In this document: piece by piece, positions 63,818-64,000 of the stretch
Layout: each line of letters opens with the position of its first letter
Position numbering within the stretch: the stretch's first letter is position 1
Assembly: GCA_017304475.1 (NCBI GenBank)
Contig: JAFKKV010000030.1
Location: 62,001 to 126,000, forward strand
Origin: Hyphomicrobiales bacterium
GTDB lineage: Bacteria; Pseudomonadota; Alphaproteobacteria; Rhizobiales; Phreatobacteraceae
Direction: 5' to 3'
DNA: 64,000 nt
Notes under the pieces: model-generated
The model's input: only the letters and a program-made list of their open reading frames with translations
Databases searched by the model: none
What the model was told of the DNA's origin: nothing
Translations under genes and position numbers: made by a program

Positions 63818-64000
63818 CCCGCTTCCTGCAATTGCACCTGCTCACGCCCTATGCCGCCGCCAATCTCAACCGCGACGATACCGGCCGGCCGAAGACGCTC
63901 AGTTTCGGCGGCGCCGAACGTCTCAGGATTTCCTCGCAGAGCCTCAAGCGTGCCTTCCGCACCTCGGATGTGTTCATCGAGGGCTTGCCGGGCGCGCTCG
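63814..64000 (+). CDS. cas7e: Type I-E Cascade backbone Cas7e (CasC/Cse4), partial
   Basis: The first 62 residues are present before the window ends: MTRFLQLHLLTPYAAANLNR, then DDTGRPKTLSFGGAERLRIS and SQSLKRAFR. The NLNRDDxGxPK and RxSSQSLKRAxR motifs identify Cas7e, the six-copy crRNA-binding backbone. cas5, cas6e, cas1 and cas2 would be expected to follow outside the window. Confidence 0.95.
   Translation, partial: MTRFLQLHLLTPYAAANLNRDDTGRPKTLSFGGAERLRISSQSLKRAFRTSDVFIEGLPGAL

Overview
This is a GC-rich window from an alphaproteobacterium, most likely of the order Hyphomicrobiales (Rhizobiales). That placement is an inference. It rests on the base composition, a Brucella-type ribH2 under an FMN riboswitch, an otsB / GH15 / otsA trehalose block, and many Liv, TRAP and Bug type uptake systems. 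No rRNA or tRNA gene was recognised, and no intact insertion sequence.

Layout. 1-10.1 kb: the tail of an unidentified Cys-rich protein, an MFS carrier, a basic Ala/Lys-rich protein, a large autotransporter behind an AT-rich upstream region, and a four-gene minus-strand unit (Tat-exported FAD oxidase plus three membrane proteins of unknown function). 10.2-20.2 kb: a carboxylate-type catabolic locus. A TRAP transporter and SDR diverge from an IclR regulator that heads thiolase, CoA ligase, PCC-domain protein and a second SDR. Two copies of a REP-like inverted repeat lie at its edges. 20.25-21.0 kb: FMN riboswitch and ribH2. 21.1-27.7 kb: a complete Liv-type ABC transporter followed by an acyl-CoA ligase. 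27.9-33.9 kb: AraC regulator with an MFS carrier, a Pit/DUF47 phosphate module with a Nudix gene, a DNA alkyltransferase, and two small genes. 34.0-39.2 kb: otsB, GH15 and a membrane-anchored otsA. 39.3-47.3 kb: glucokinase, two MFS carriers, two tandem GGDEF cyclases and a PhzS-like flavin monooxygenase. 47.4-53.9 kb: a four-carbon sugar-acid locus in two divergent arms (SDR and pdxA2; DUF1537 kinase, GntR, FAD dehydrogenase, Bug protein).

54.0-64.0 kb is a defence region. A two-gene cassette of unknown function includes a protein with an IrrE-like C-terminus but no HExxH motif, and it diverges from cas3. Then come a type I-E CRISPR array (20 repeats, 19 spacers, exact 61-nt period), a decaying HigB/HigA-like toxin-antitoxin pair, two isolated degenerate repeats, two strong hairpins, and cse1-cse2-cas7, which runs off the window end. 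The array separates cas3 from the effector operon. The toxin-antitoxin pair sits just beyond the array's degenerate last repeat. Its toxin 5' end looks frameshifted and its antitoxin appears to have lost its ATG.

The candidates for something undescribed are the two-gene cassette next to cas3, the eroded toxin-antitoxin pair in the CRISPR trailer, and the membrane-tethered trehalose-6-phosphate synthase. All functional statements come from reading motifs; no database search was run.
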